From Theobroma cacao (taxonomy: Eukaryota > Streptophyta > Magnoliopsida > Malvales > Malvaceae): a DNA stretch of 64,000 nt. Shown in pieces: positions 51,301 to 62,061 of the stretch. The notes beneath the pieces are model-generated. The model searched no databases, was not told where the DNA came from, and saw nothing but the letters and a program-made list of their open reading frames with translations. The stretch spans positions 34,982,167 to 35,046,166 of the forward strand of contig NC_030852.1 of the NCBI RefSeq assembly GCF_000208745.1. The letters are read 5' to 3'. The position numbers were made by a program, and so were the translations under genes. Every line of letters begins with the position of its first letter. Within the stretch, counting starts at the first letter, position 1.

Positions 51301-52256
51301 TGCACATCATTAAAACCTGGAGGTTAGCATAAAACATGAAGTCACAATATACATATTGCATAAGATACACTGTGCAGATTCACTTCAGGATTTACATGTC
51401 ATCATCTTGCAAGTTATAAATTTCATCCAAACACATACAAGATAACAATAATAATAATAATAATAATAATAACAATTTCAACTAGAAAGTTAAAGAATAT
51501 ATTATGGAGTGATATAGCATGCAAGTTTTAATAAGCATTCCATACATAGGAATCCTTATATTTATAGCCTTGATAGGTACCGCACTCTCTGCTGTCACCC
51601 TTTTGTCATTGAAATATAGCTCATGTAAATGGTATCAGCATCAGTTTTGAAGCCAATTTATTGAGTCACTTATAACGTAAAGAAGTGATAATTCAACAAA
51701 ATGACTTCGCAATGCAATATCATTGCCCATGCCATGCGTTCTTGGGACATTTTCATAATTGCAAAAATACGAAATAACTAAAAGCAGCAACTTACCAGGG
51801 GAAGCCAGTAAAAGAATGAACCGTATCAATAACATGCTGCAAGGCAGCAACCAGAAACCAAGAATCAGCAGCAGCAATGGCAACCTCATTAACAGCAGAA
51901 GCCGCTGCACTCATATCTGCCCCACCACCATTAATAGCAGAAGCCGCTGCACTCATATCTGCCCCCCCACCGATGGTTGTAGACATATATCGACAAAAAG
52001 ACATGCCAGAGCTTGGATGCAAAGATAGTTGGGAACATATTCTATCTTGGAACAACACACCAAACCCTGAGGATGAATTACTAAACCCAGTTCCAAAATA
52101 TCTATGTTGAACAAAATTACCGGGTTTTTCTTGAGATTGGGACTCGTTTAAAGATTGATTTTTACGGTCATCTTCATGGAGAACGTACGCAAATGATGGT
52201 CGATATCGTCCAGCTATTAGGGTTGCTCTATTGGAAAGGCTACGCGAAAAAGCCAT
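48334..52256 (-). CDS. OXA1L: Mitochondrial inner-membrane insertase, OXA1/YidC family
   Basis: Nine exons in transcript order: 52256-51796, 51209-51119, 50476-50429, 50244-50186, 49641-49566, 49455-49324, 49224-49117, 48779-48725 and 48605-48334. Total 1302 nt, 433 aa. The N-terminus is Arg/Ser rich and free of acidic residues (MAFSRSLSNRATLIAGRYRP), typical of a mitochondrial presequence. The 60KD_IMP/OXA1 core starts at about residue 140 (HSFTGFPWWASIVVTTLLI) and includes LLRPRLEEIKEQM, FSPMKGLFIQGPIFISFF and IFCYWITSNLFSLTYGL. The basic tail ends GRKKNKKR, as expected for ribosome binding. The protein inserts mitochondrial- and nuclear-encoded proteins into the inner membrane. Residues 96-123 are a 14-aa tandem duplication. 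The ATL cluster next door matches At2g46470 (OXA1L) better than OXA1 At5g62050. Confidence 0.94.
51448..51473 (+). repeat. (TAA)n microsatellite in OXA1L intron 1
   Basis: An AATAAT trinucleotide run of about 26 bases inside the first intron. Confidence 0.9.
51888..51971 (-). repeat. 42-bp coding tandem duplication in OXA1L exon 1
   Basis: Two adjacent in-frame copies encode GGGADMSAAASAIN (residues 96-109) and GGGADMSAAASAVN (110-123). They are nearly identical at the nucleotide level, so the duplication is recent. It lies between the presequence and the first membrane segment. Confidence 0.9.
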
Positions 52257-52620
52257 TGATACGAAGAAGAAAAATTCCTTTCAGTACTGTTCCAATTGAG
52301 TTCAATTAAGGCAGAGAAAGGAAAGGAGAGAACGCCGTTGTCGTCGCCACCACCGGCACGGCCTAAAGCCGGCAATAGCAATTAGGTTCTGTCGAGGGAG
52401 GCTAGAATTTTCTAGAGAGAGCCGAAACTGGAGGCAGGAGGAAGAGGGAAGTGAAAAAAGAGGAAATGATAAGAAAGAGGGAACCGTGGCCCGAAAGGCC
52501 AAGGCCGGCAACAGCGCCGGGGATCGAGGAAGTGAGAGAAAAACGAGAGCAAGGACCAGGTCGCTAGGATTAGTGGCAGAAGAAGAGGACAGGGAAAACA
52601 AAGAAAAAGGGTTTTTCAGC

Positions 52621-52630
52621 TAGGGTTAGG
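52621..52630 (-). promoter_or_regulatory. telo-box of the OXA1L promoter
   Basis: CCTAACCCTA on the minus strand, about 365 bases upstream of the OXA1L ATG. Telo-boxes together with site II elements mark promoters of plant ribosomal and mitochondrial biogenesis genes. Confidence 0.5.
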
Positions 52631-52698
52631 CTTTAGGTCATTTTGGGTAAAAAGGAAGACGAAAAAACAAAAATAAAGGAGAGAATGGAAAGAAGAGT

Positions 52699-52704
52699 TG
52701 GGCC
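52699..52704. promoter_or_regulatory. site II element (TGGGCC) of the OXA1L promoter
   Basis: TGGGCC/GGCCCA, about 70 bases upstream of the telo-box. Site II motifs are TCP-bound and enriched in nuclear genes for mitochondrial proteins. The pairing with the telo-box fits the function of the gene. Confidence 0.5.
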
Positions 52705-52709
52705 GGGTC

Positions 52710-54169
52710 CACCCAAACCCAACCCCGATCAACTTTCAGCCTAGCAGATTTGGGTCAAACCCAATAAATGCTTGATCTGCCTGAAGTCGTATAAACCAAA
52801 TACGAAAAATATGAATCAACAGATAGGAGGCACGTAAAAAATTAAGAATGGATAAATATCATATAAATCGAGAACTATGCGGATCCAATTGAGGTATTTT
52901 TTCAACCTATTGTTGTAATTTTTATTTATTTATTTAATTCTACTTAAATTAAATTAATAAAATTACTTTAAAAAGGAGTAACAATAAAAAATAAAATAAT
53001 TAATTGAATAAATTTAATAAAAAACTATTTGGGAAATCTCCTAAAAATGAGAATTTTAGAGAAAAAATTATAAGCAACATTTTTTAAAAAATTTTTTTAC
53101 TTGAAGAATAATTATGGATGCTTACCAAAAGTATTGAGAGATCCCAAAATTATTTTTATAAGATAGATTAATTTTAAATAATTACAAAGACATAAGATAA
53201 AAAAGTATTAATTAAAATTAAAAATAATTTACAAAATTACATCACTAAGTCTCTCTCTCTATATATATATTTGATCATTAGAATTGAAAATTTTTTTTAA
53301 TTCCTTCTTTCTATCCTATCTTTGTATAGCTATAGCACGATCAATTTGCACTGCTTAAGTCCAAAAGCATATATAATTATATCCTATCAAAGATAACTGG
53401 CCACAAAGCTAAAAAAGATTATTGGACTATCTTATAGATATTAAATATTCCTAAAGCAATGCAGCTAGGGATTGAAGAAAGAAGATTCAAAAACTTAGGA
53501 TCTTTCCTGGCTTCTCGAGTGTTCTCTGCTTTTGGAAATTCATGAGAAAGCCATGGTAGCTGAAGTAATTGATATGCAGATTGCCAGATTGGCAATGTCC
53601 CTTTGCAAGATTGGCCGATATTCAAATGCTGTTTGTTGCATTATTTTCCCAATGGCCGCACCGAATCTGATCAAAGGAATAGAACTGTGATCAAATGTGC
53701 AGAGATGGGGAGTCTCTCTCTTTAATAGGAGGACATAACAATGGCTACAACATAAACTTTTTATAACTTGAGGAAATATTCCACCATGGTTGCATGAGAT
53801 TGAACAGTTGAGAAAGGTGTAACTCCGAAGGTAAGTGGAAACAAGATCAGCTTCCTACAGTATATTTTATTTTTGTTTAAACCAATCAAACTTGTTTCCT
53901 TGTGTTCTGTATTTCTCCCATCAACTCACCATTAATTCTTTAGGTAGCAAGTTCCTTCATGGGGATTTTAACGTTTTCCTCGTTGGTTCGGTGCTCCCAA
54001 TTCCAAGTTCATGGATGAGGAAACAGAGTCAGTGCAAAGCATGAACCTAGCGATAATCAACGGTCACATGCAGAGCAACTTTATAAAATTTCAAAGGAAA
54101 GATCATCTTAGTTTGAACGCTTTTTCCTTTTCCCCTGTATTAGAAATTTAGAATACTGAAATTCAATAA
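52710..54169. other. Intergenic DNA between OXA1L and the ATL cluster
   Basis: 52900-53290 is very AT rich and the rest is of mixed composition. No coding sequence was recognised. Bases just below 54169 are the 3' UTR of the first ATL gene. Confidence 0.5.
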
Positions 54170-55618
54170 TTAATCACTTACTGTGAGAGCAGAGCTCTCT
54201 GGGGTATTACGACATAATGGACATGTAGCATTCAATTTCAACCACTCATCAATACAAATAGCATGAAAATAATGCTTGCAGTCTGGAATAGTCCTTAATG
54301 TCTCTTTAGCTTGGTACTCGGAAAGACATATCGGGCAAGTGTTATCGTTAATCCTTGGCAATCGCCGGCTTTCACCTAGCAATGTTATTGGGTAGGCCTC
54401 AATAGTCGGTCCGTCGAGACCTTTTGCAACACTATCTAATCCTGGGGAGACTGAATTGGAGAATGTTTCCGGGTTGGGCTGTTGGTGATGACTGTGTTCG
54501 TCAACCTTGCGCCGGAGGTAAATTACCAGGCCGAGGACGAACAAGAGGGGTATTCCCACGCCAAATATAATGCCGTATTTAGCACTTTTTGGAAGACCTA
54601 ACATGAAAATGAAAAAAAGGAAAAACACATGTTTAGTTAATGCAATAAATTGTGGGTAGACAATAAATAATGAGACATGCATGTTGGCTACTAGATGTGG
54701 AGAAAAACTTTGACCAGCCCTAATTCTTTGATGCCTAGGGCAGCCTTGCGTGTTTGTGGGTGCATGACAGCGATGCCTCACCAATGGACTGAGACCTCAA
54801 TTGCAATTTGAAATTTGCCTCTGTTCACCTAACTGTGAAACATGTGCTCATGTTAATCAACTGATGATGTTTCCATGTCTAGCTTTTCCCTATGGCCATT
54901 GCTAATCAGATTAACCAACATGTTTTACTGCAAATTAGAACATACCATTGCTAATACCACCAAAGCATCCAACGTCCAGACCCGTATCTCTCTTAAACAT
55001 GCAAATCCCTGATCTGCGTTCGCACAACAGGCAGTCAGGTTCGTTCCATGTCAACCTGATACCATAGCCAGGCTCCGACCAACCTGTCCAGGATAGTGGT
55101 ACCAAAACCGTTGCTATCTCCAAACACGATGTCGACAACGATGTAGACGAATCGAGAAGGTCAACCGGTATAGCCACGACGGAGAAATTACCGCCGCTAA
55201 GACAAGAAATTAACCTTGCTTCAGGTAGATCTGTCGAGGCAGCAGAGGAGCAATTGAAAAAGGTGTAGCTTCGAGGATACAGCAAATCAAAAGGAGTGCC
55301 AGACAGATTAAGTCCGTCAAGGAGACGTTTTGGGGCACAATGATCTGGGTCGTTGATCCATATATTTTGGTAAGTATAGTCGATGTACACGACAGTGAAG
55401 TCACCGGAAAAAGGAAGCGTAAGGACAGTTTGATCTTCGTTTTTGCATGAGAGATTGAAGCGGGGATAGCCACATCGATCAGGTTGGTTGTTGAGACGGA
55501 AGGGGAAGCGAATCAATTCAATCCCGCATGAAGCACCGCAAATTTCAACGCTCGTTGATGGTTGAAGGAAGAGCAAGAGGAAGGAGGAGAAGATGAAGAC
55601 GATTTCCAAGAGAGCCAT
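54170..55618 (-). CDS. ATL21: RING-H2 E3 ligase with GUB_WAK ectodomain (ATL20/21/22 type), intact copy A
   Basis: Two exons, 55618-54946 and 54597-54170. Total 1101 nt, 366 aa. Signal peptide about 1-23. The extracellular GUB_WAK_bind-like domain has CGASCGIELIRFPFRL, CGYPRFNLSC and WNEPDCLLCERRSGIC, with paired cysteines. The membrane helix is at about 233-252 (IIFGVGIPLLFVLGLVIYL). A cytosolic linker carries EAYPITLLGES. The RING-H2 spans 312-353 with ligands Cys312, Cys315, Cys331, His333, His336, Cys339, Cys350 and Cys353, and the E2-contact Trp343 is present. By family it is a membrane-anchored ubiquitin ligase with a possible wall-sensing ectodomain; the ligand is unknown. It is the only undamaged copy in the cluster. 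Confidence 0.94.
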
Positions 55619-56490
55619 TTGGTGCTAATTCAAAACTACAAAAAGAAAGCAAAAAACACTGTGTGTTTCCTTTTAAGCTTCGTAAGATTGTACCCTGGGT
55701 GGGCAAGGTCAATATTCGTGACTACAAAACTACAAAAACTGAAGTTAGAAAAATTTTATAGTTAGCCAGATGATCCAAAGAAAATAATACATATATGTAT
55801 TTATGTATGATATTTTCTTGGAAGCAGCTTTCCTGTTATTTATGTAAAATAGTTCTAGGGGTTAAATAACAGTTCAAAAGGAATAAGACAAAATCCGATG
55901 TGGACATCTTAGAATATTTTGACAATTACGTAGCAACCGTAGCAAAAGATTTTTTTTTTTCATTTTGAAAGATGATTTTATTTGTTTTAGTGACTCATAT
56001 GTTATTTCAAGTCTTTTGTTTATTGCGATAGACTTTTCATAACATAATAATTGGTCTAAGCAATGAAAATTTATATGCTTACAAAAGAGACTGCACAAAA
56101 ACCATCGACAATGAAAAGCAAAATCCTGGCCTTTTGGGTTTGATTTCAATGTTTGGGAGGATTGATCTACTATTATTAGTTTTTCAATGTTAATATTCTT
56201 CCATTTTAACTAGGCACACTAGACATGTACTTGCACTCGTACAGAAACAAAAGCTTATTATATTTGTCATACATATATAGTAGGTGCTGCATGTACCAAC
56301 ATAAATTTATTATTCTCATTTGATATCTCGTTTGGTACCTTTTTTATCACTTTACATCAAGTGCCTTCTTTCTAATTTTAATTGTTACAATCTTGGAGCA
56401 TGTCAAAACCCAATTCTGATTTTTCCATGGTCAATACAATACAAACATGTTATAGCAAAAAAAAAAAATTGTACAAATAATAGAAACCAT
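55619..56490. other. Spacer between ATL copies A and B
   Basis: The promoter side of copy A and 3' side of copy B. An open frame at 55874-56149 on the minus strand shows no ATL or other similarity. Nothing else is visible. Confidence 0.5.
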
Positions 56491-56933
56491 CTACGGTGGC
56501 GGTGAGGACGAAGGGGATAATGTAGAATGGTTGATCAAAGCGGTCTCTTGATCTGGCGTATTGCGACAGACAGGGCATGATGCATTTAGTCTAAGCAACT
56601 TATCTATGCAATCAGCATGAAAGTAGTGATCGCAATCAGGTATGGTTCTTATTATCTCTTTGGCTTTGTAGTCCGATAGACATATTGTACAAGTATCATC
56701 ATTAGGCCTTGATAGCCGGCAGCTTTCACCAAGCAAAGTAATTGGATAGGCTTCAATCCTTCGTACAGCGGCAGCCATTTGCGGTTCAGCAAAGCTGGAG
56801 ATTTCGACATTGGAGTGGTGGCGTTGATCTTGACGACCAACTTGGACATTGTAATAAATCAAAAACACCACAAGGAAGAAGATGGGTGTTCCCACAATAA
56901 AAGTTATGGCATATTTGGTACCTGTTGTAAGAC
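56491..56933 (-). pseudogene. Orphan ATL RING exon, copy B (no ectodomain exon)
   Basis: It starts with an AG acceptor and the family exon-2 opening (LTTGTKYAITFIVG), a membrane helix (TPIFFLVVFLIYY), then EAYPITLLGES and a RING-H2 in which all eight metal ligands are in place (CTIC...CDHYFHADC...CPVC). It ends in a Ser/Pro tail. No GUB_WAK exon with a donor exists between here and the RING exon of the next copy at 57683, so the first exon has been lost. The tryptophan that contacts E2 enzymes is replaced by Leu (CIDKLLRLN against CIDEWLKLN in copy A). It could still be spliced to another first exon; otherwise it is dead. Confidence 0.8.
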
Positions 56934-57682
56934 CTTAAAATTAAATTGAATTAATGGATGAACTTACGAAAAATTTGAAAGATGTTTTTCAACTCTAAGT
57001 AATTAAATTAAGCTAGCATAAATCTGAAATCTATATACTAGCCAAGATAAAGAGCACGAAGTCCTACATGCTTCTCTCTTTAATCACCTTAAATTTGTTC
57101 CCGAAATTTGAGAGTTCTCTTCCTTCTTAATTAATCTGTTTTTTCATATTGTTTCTATCAGTAAGTAAAGCACAATCACGCTTGCTATGAGAAAAAAAAA
57201 TGGCAAAAATATCATCTGAGCAACATGGTTTTATTTAATAACACTAGACCAATGGCTTGCAATTCTCCTTGCAGTGTTTGCTTCTCAATTAACAAAAGAA
57301 AACTGAAGAAACGTGTAATCAAGGCCCGCGAATAAAGATTAGTTTTGTAAGTTACTTGAGCATAAACAGTTTAGACAGATAATCCAATCAAACGAGACAA
57401 TTAGGAAGCTGATCATGATGTTTTAGATTAATTCAATAGTTTAACTGTAGCTGATGTTGAGCGTTTGACTGTACAATTTATTAATTGGAAACAAAAGAGA
57501 AGTCATGTTTGTTCACTTCTTCTCGAAAGCTAGAAACCATTAAGCACCATTTTGTTTATGCAGTCAATCAATTCTTCTCGAAGGTCATCTTGTTTTCATT
57601 CTGCATTGCATATTAATGAGATAAAGCAAAATAACATTAATGTGCATCATCATCATGATTTTGATCAAAGCCTTCCATTGCA

Positions 57683-58998
57683 TTACTCGCGACATAAAGG
57701 ACATGCTGCATTCCGTTTAAGCCACTCATCTATGCAGTTAGCATGAAAATAATGCAAGCAACTTGGTATACTCTTAAGAGTGTCCTTGGCTTGATCGAGC
57801 AAGTATTGTCATTAGGTTTTGGTGACTGTGGACTTTCCCCGAGCAACGTTGTTGGATACATTTCAATTGCCCGTTTGTCGAGACCCTTTTTCACAGCAGT
57901 TGATTGTAGGATAGTTGAGTCGTTGATTTCAGTGTTGGCGAGGCGCCGGCTACGAATACAACGCATGATCATGCTTGGAATGCAGATTACAAGCACGAGG
58001 ATGCAGAAGACAGAAATCATGCTAAAAAACATGAAATACTTGGCAATTCTCGAACTACCTGCTTTAATGCAAATTACAGAAAATTTAATGTAATCAAGAA
58101 TTACATGATTAATTTCTAGTTCTCTCTTAATTAATACTATTCATTTCACCAGAGCCATCATCCATGAAATATCATAAACTCATTCCTTTTTGGCACAAAA
58201 GCATATACAAAGCATATAATATTTTGTTTTCCTTTTTTTTTGTCTTTTTTTTTTATTTTGTAAAGCACTAACATACACCATTCTTTCGAGATTCTGAAGG
58301 TTTATAAATTTGCAAAATAATTAAAGCATACCTTGATCTATAACTACAGAGCATCCAACCTCCTGGCCTGCATGTTTCTTGAACTGGCAAGTTCCTTGAT
58401 ATTTTAGACACAATTTGCAATCTGGTTCTTTCCATGTTAAAATGATCCGATCACCAAGTTTTTCCCACAACTTAAAGGATTCCCAAACCGAGAGTGAAAC
58501 CGTCGTTCTATTCGGGCACGTCGACGATAATGATGCGAACAGATCGAGACGATCTACGGGTACAGCCACAACAGAATTATTTTCACCACTAAGACAAGGA
58601 ATAGGTCTTAGTCCAAGTTGTAACGCCGGTGCATCGTCTGAGCAGTTGAACAGCGTGAAGTTCATAAGGTAAATTTGCTCAAAAGGAGTACCAGAAGGAT
58701 CGAATCCCTCGAGGAGACGTTTCGGAAGGCAACCGGCGGGATCGCTTATCCCAATGTTTTGCTGATAATAGTCTATCATTTCAACGCTGAAATCACCGGA
58801 GGATGGAAACGTGATGATTGTTTGGCTCTGGTTCTTGCATGAGAGACCGAAGCCCCGATAACCACAACGCTCTTCATCGGGTTGATTTGTGAGCTGAAAA
58901 GGGAAGTGAATCTCCTGATTTCCGCAATCTGTTATACAGCTTTCACTGCTTATTGATAGTTGAAGAAAGAAGAAGAAGAAGAAAAGCTTGAAAACCAT
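57683..58998 (-). pseudogene. ATL-type gene with a deletion in the RING, copy C
   Basis: Exon 1 (58998-58332) is intact. It holds a signal peptide (VFKLFFFFFFLQLSISS), GUB_WAK cysteines (CITDCGNQEIHFPF, CGYRGFGLSC, WKEPDCKLC) and a GT donor. Exon 2 (58058-57683) has the helix and EMYPTTLLGES, but at 57793-57800 16 bases present in copy D are missing. This removes the second RING cysteine and the following residues and shifts the frame, so translation stops at 57730. Downstream, in the old frame, the remaining RING ([22 protein letters not shown]) is still readable. The start is the first true ATG, at 58998. A receptor-like protein without a working RING may still be made. Confidence 0.88.
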
Positions 58999-58999
58999 T

Positions 59000-60202
59000 T
59001 TATGTTTCTTTTTCTTTAAATTCAAAGAGGAGATATGATCGGTATTATCGTTACAACCTGGAATTTATACAAAAGTCTCACTGGCCTAGTACCAAGTGGC
59101 TCTGTTTTGTACTTACTAAGAAACTACAAGAATCCTGTTTTTGTTTTCAAAGCTTTGGTTTTAATAAAATAAAGCTAGATTTGCACTGAACATTTGGCTT
59201 ATTGATTGATGCATAATTCTCCTGCCTAAAGAGTAGGGTTCGAATCTCTTTATCTAAAAAGTAGGTTCGAATCTCCTTACCTAAAAAGTAGAATTCGAAT
59301 CCCTCATCCCTCAATTATAAAAAAAAAGAAGAAGCTAGATTTGTGAGTGCTAAGCGTTGAGAAAAAGCTGTAGAACTTATATTAATCAGTTAACCCGATG
59401 AGAAATTAGTGAGACAAATTCAAGGCTGACCTTGGAATTTATATAGTAATCAATTCGGCAGCTAATGTGATAAAATTTGATTCCATGCTGACTAAGTGAT
59501 TAGAAAATAGAATTAAAACAAATAACAATTTATGTTTGGTTCTGGACATAAGTCAAAATGTATGTCTAGACTGTATAAATTTAGTCTGCCAGATCAATTC
59601 CTTTAGCTAAGCCGTTTTGGTTTAATTTAGAATCTTCTTGTTCATGAGGGAAGAGTGATAAAGACCATCTTGTCTTTTAAACGGTATTTTATGCGTGAAT
59701 TAAGATCAAGAAGTAGACAACTTGGAATTAACACCCCCATTTTTCCACGAAATACCTTAATAATCTTACTCAAACAAAAAATGGGAAAGGCATTCATCCG
59801 AGGTGCAACCTGGTTTTAACTGTTCCCTGTCTGTATATGCTGTGGCACCATCGAGGGGGCTGTCCCTCTATTGTGTCTTACTGCAACACTACCTTTAAAG
59901 GGTACTTTTTTTACTTGACTTCAGCAGTAATGAAATCTGATTTTAGCCTTACCAAAAAAAAAATGAACGAACGGGAGGAAGTGTGATAGTTTTTGTGAAT
60001 CTTGTTTGTCCCCCGCGGTGCCCTGTTACGTTTCAAACCCAGATTTCTTACTAGGACATGAGTTTATCAGGCTTTTGTTGTCTGTGAGGGATGTACATGC
60101 TGTAAAAAGTCATCGGCCCACAAAGATAGGTGAAAGACTTGTAGCAGCAAGTTGTAACTCTTTGTTTGAATGAATACAAAGATTTATATACTATCTTGTT
60201 TA
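59000..60202. other. Spacer between ATL copies C and D
   Basis: Holds the tRNA-derived repeat at 59193-59330. The rest has no coding content. 59930-60200 is the 3' side of copy D. Confidence 0.5.
59193..59330 (+). repeat. tRNA-derived SINE-like remnant with three B-box copies
   Basis: GGTTCGAATC, the pol III B-box of tRNA genes, occurs at 59237-59246 and 59264-59273, and a variant (AATTCGAATC) at 59292-59301. They lie in a 27-28 base tandem unit containing CCTAAAAAGTAG. An A-box-like TGGCTTATTG lies at 59195-59204, and an A-rich tail follows the last copy (59318-59328). Order and tail fit a SINE. A complete tRNA fold is not present. Confidence 0.55.
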
Positions 60203-61558
60203 TTAACTGCGACACAAAGGGCACGTTGCATTTCGTTGAAGCCACTCATCGATACAATTAGCGTGAAAGTAATGCAAGCAACTAGGTATGGTTCTTAGAG
60301 TCTCTTTGGCTTGGTACTCTAATAGACATATCGGACAAACGTTGTCGGTTGATTTTGGTAATTGCAGACTTTCATCAAGCAACGTCGTGGGATACATCTC
60401 AATGGTAGGCATGTCCAGACCCTTTGCGACAACAGTTCGCTGAGGGGTATCGGGGTTAGACATGTCGGCGTTGGGTACTTCGCCGTGATGCTTTATCTTG
60501 CGGCGGACGTAAATTATAAGCCCGAAGATGTTCACGCCAGAAGCCACAACGAAAAGCGCTGCGTACTTGGCACTTGCCGGAAAACCTGAAAACCCAAAAT
60601 TAAATTCAAGTGAGTTTTACATGCTTTTATTTCTTTCTTTTCTTTGGTGCCACTGTATTATTCATTGACCAATGACCATCTGTTTTAATTAAATTCCTTT
60701 GTGAACTTTATCAATGAACAACTAGTAATGCCATTAGCCACAACTCATTCCAGAAATGTTCTAAATTTAATAGCAAAAAATAACCATTTTTCTGGGTAAT
60801 TTTTTTTATTTGATTGTTTGATTTGCTATGCACAACCATTCCTACGAGAAACAGAAGTTTTATTTGCAAAAATTAAAGCTTACCAGGATACAAAGGTTTG
60901 AAGCATCCCACATCCAAACCCACGTTATTGGTGAACTGGCAAATCCCTCCCATGCTTTCACACAATTGGCAATCGGGTTCTTTCCATGTTAACGTGATAA
61001 AATCACCGAGCGAGTCAGAGGAAGCATCGGCTCCCTACTCGGGTACAAAAACGTTGCTCTCTCCATACACCCCGACATGTTGGAGACATGGGAAATATCA
61101 GTCGGTAAAGCCACGACGGAATAACTTTCACCACTAAGATAAGAAATCGGCGTCGCTCCCGTTCGGAAAATCGGTGAATCGGGTGTGCAGTTGAAAAACT
61201 TGAAGTTTCGAGAGGGGAGTGGCTGAAAAGGAGTGTGCGAGTAATTGAATCCCTGAAGGAGACGTTCCGCGGTGCAGTCACTGGGGTCGCTTATCAAAAC
61301 AAGTTGCGATAAATAGTCGATGGATTTGACTCTGAATTCACCGGAGAATGGAAAGGTTAGGATTTTTTGGGTTTCGTTTTTGCATTGGACGGTGAAGCCG
61401 GGATAGCCACAGCGGTTCTCTGGTAGGATTGTGATGATCTGAAAAGGGAAGCGAATTGGCACCGGTCCGCACCCTGTTTGGCATCTTTCATCATCGCTTC
61501 TTGATGGTTGAAGAAAGAAGAAGAAGATCAAGGAGAAGAAGAGTTTGAAAGGAGCCAT
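60203..61558 (-). pseudogene. ATL-type gene with a one-base frameshift in exon 1, copy D
   Basis: Exon 1 is 61558-60884 and exon 2 is 60585-60203. Signal peptide and GUB_WAK part are clear (CQTGCGPVPIRFPF, CGYPGFTVQC). Near 61030-61042 the frame changes: one frame stops soon after, at SVILSR, while another carries the family ending LGDFITLTWKEPDCQLC up to the donor. Exon 1 is 675 nt where the 3n+1 phase of copies A and C is needed, so one base appears lost. Exon 2 is fully intact, with helix and RING-H2 including CIDEWLQRNATCPLC. Either a young pseudogene or a sequencing error. Confidence 0.82.
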
Positions 61559-62053
61559 TCTTTTCTTTGCTCAAGAAGAGATTGAGATTCTTGTTATTGC
61601 ATCTCTCGCCATGGAGTAGCTTTAGCTAAACCAAGTCTCTCTGTTTTATGCTTCTTTTAAACTATGTTAATTAATATGTTAGCTGTGTGTGGTAAGGATT
61701 GAATACAAATGGGAAACCTGTGGAATTTCTATTATTCAGATAATCCAATGACAAAGAGACAAATTGGAGACCCTGCATTTAACAAATTCATCAGTTAATG
61801 TGAAGAACTTGGTCTTAGCCTGACCGTTTCTTAATTGGAAACAGAACATTAAAACTGAGCACAATAGGTTAATGATCTTAATTTTTGGTCTGTCAAAACT
61901 CCAAAGTCATATTTTACAAGACCTTGATTTCAACACATCATTACATATTAACTGAGTTAAGATCAAGAGAGTACAAATTGTACATCGTTATGCTTTGTAA
62001 GACCATCGTGTTTTCTACACAACATGATACACGATAACTATAAGTAGAAAATA
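61559..62053. other. Upstream DNA of ATL copy D
   Basis: Presumed promoter of copy D. No clear TATA box or other element could be assigned. Confidence 0.4.
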
Positions 62054-62061
62054 CACTAAAA

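Noticed and set aside
52302..52601. 99-codon Ser/Leu-rich frame just upstream of OXA1L
   Set aside because: It lies in the leader/promoter between the telo-box and the ATG. The composition follows from a CT-rich 5' leader.
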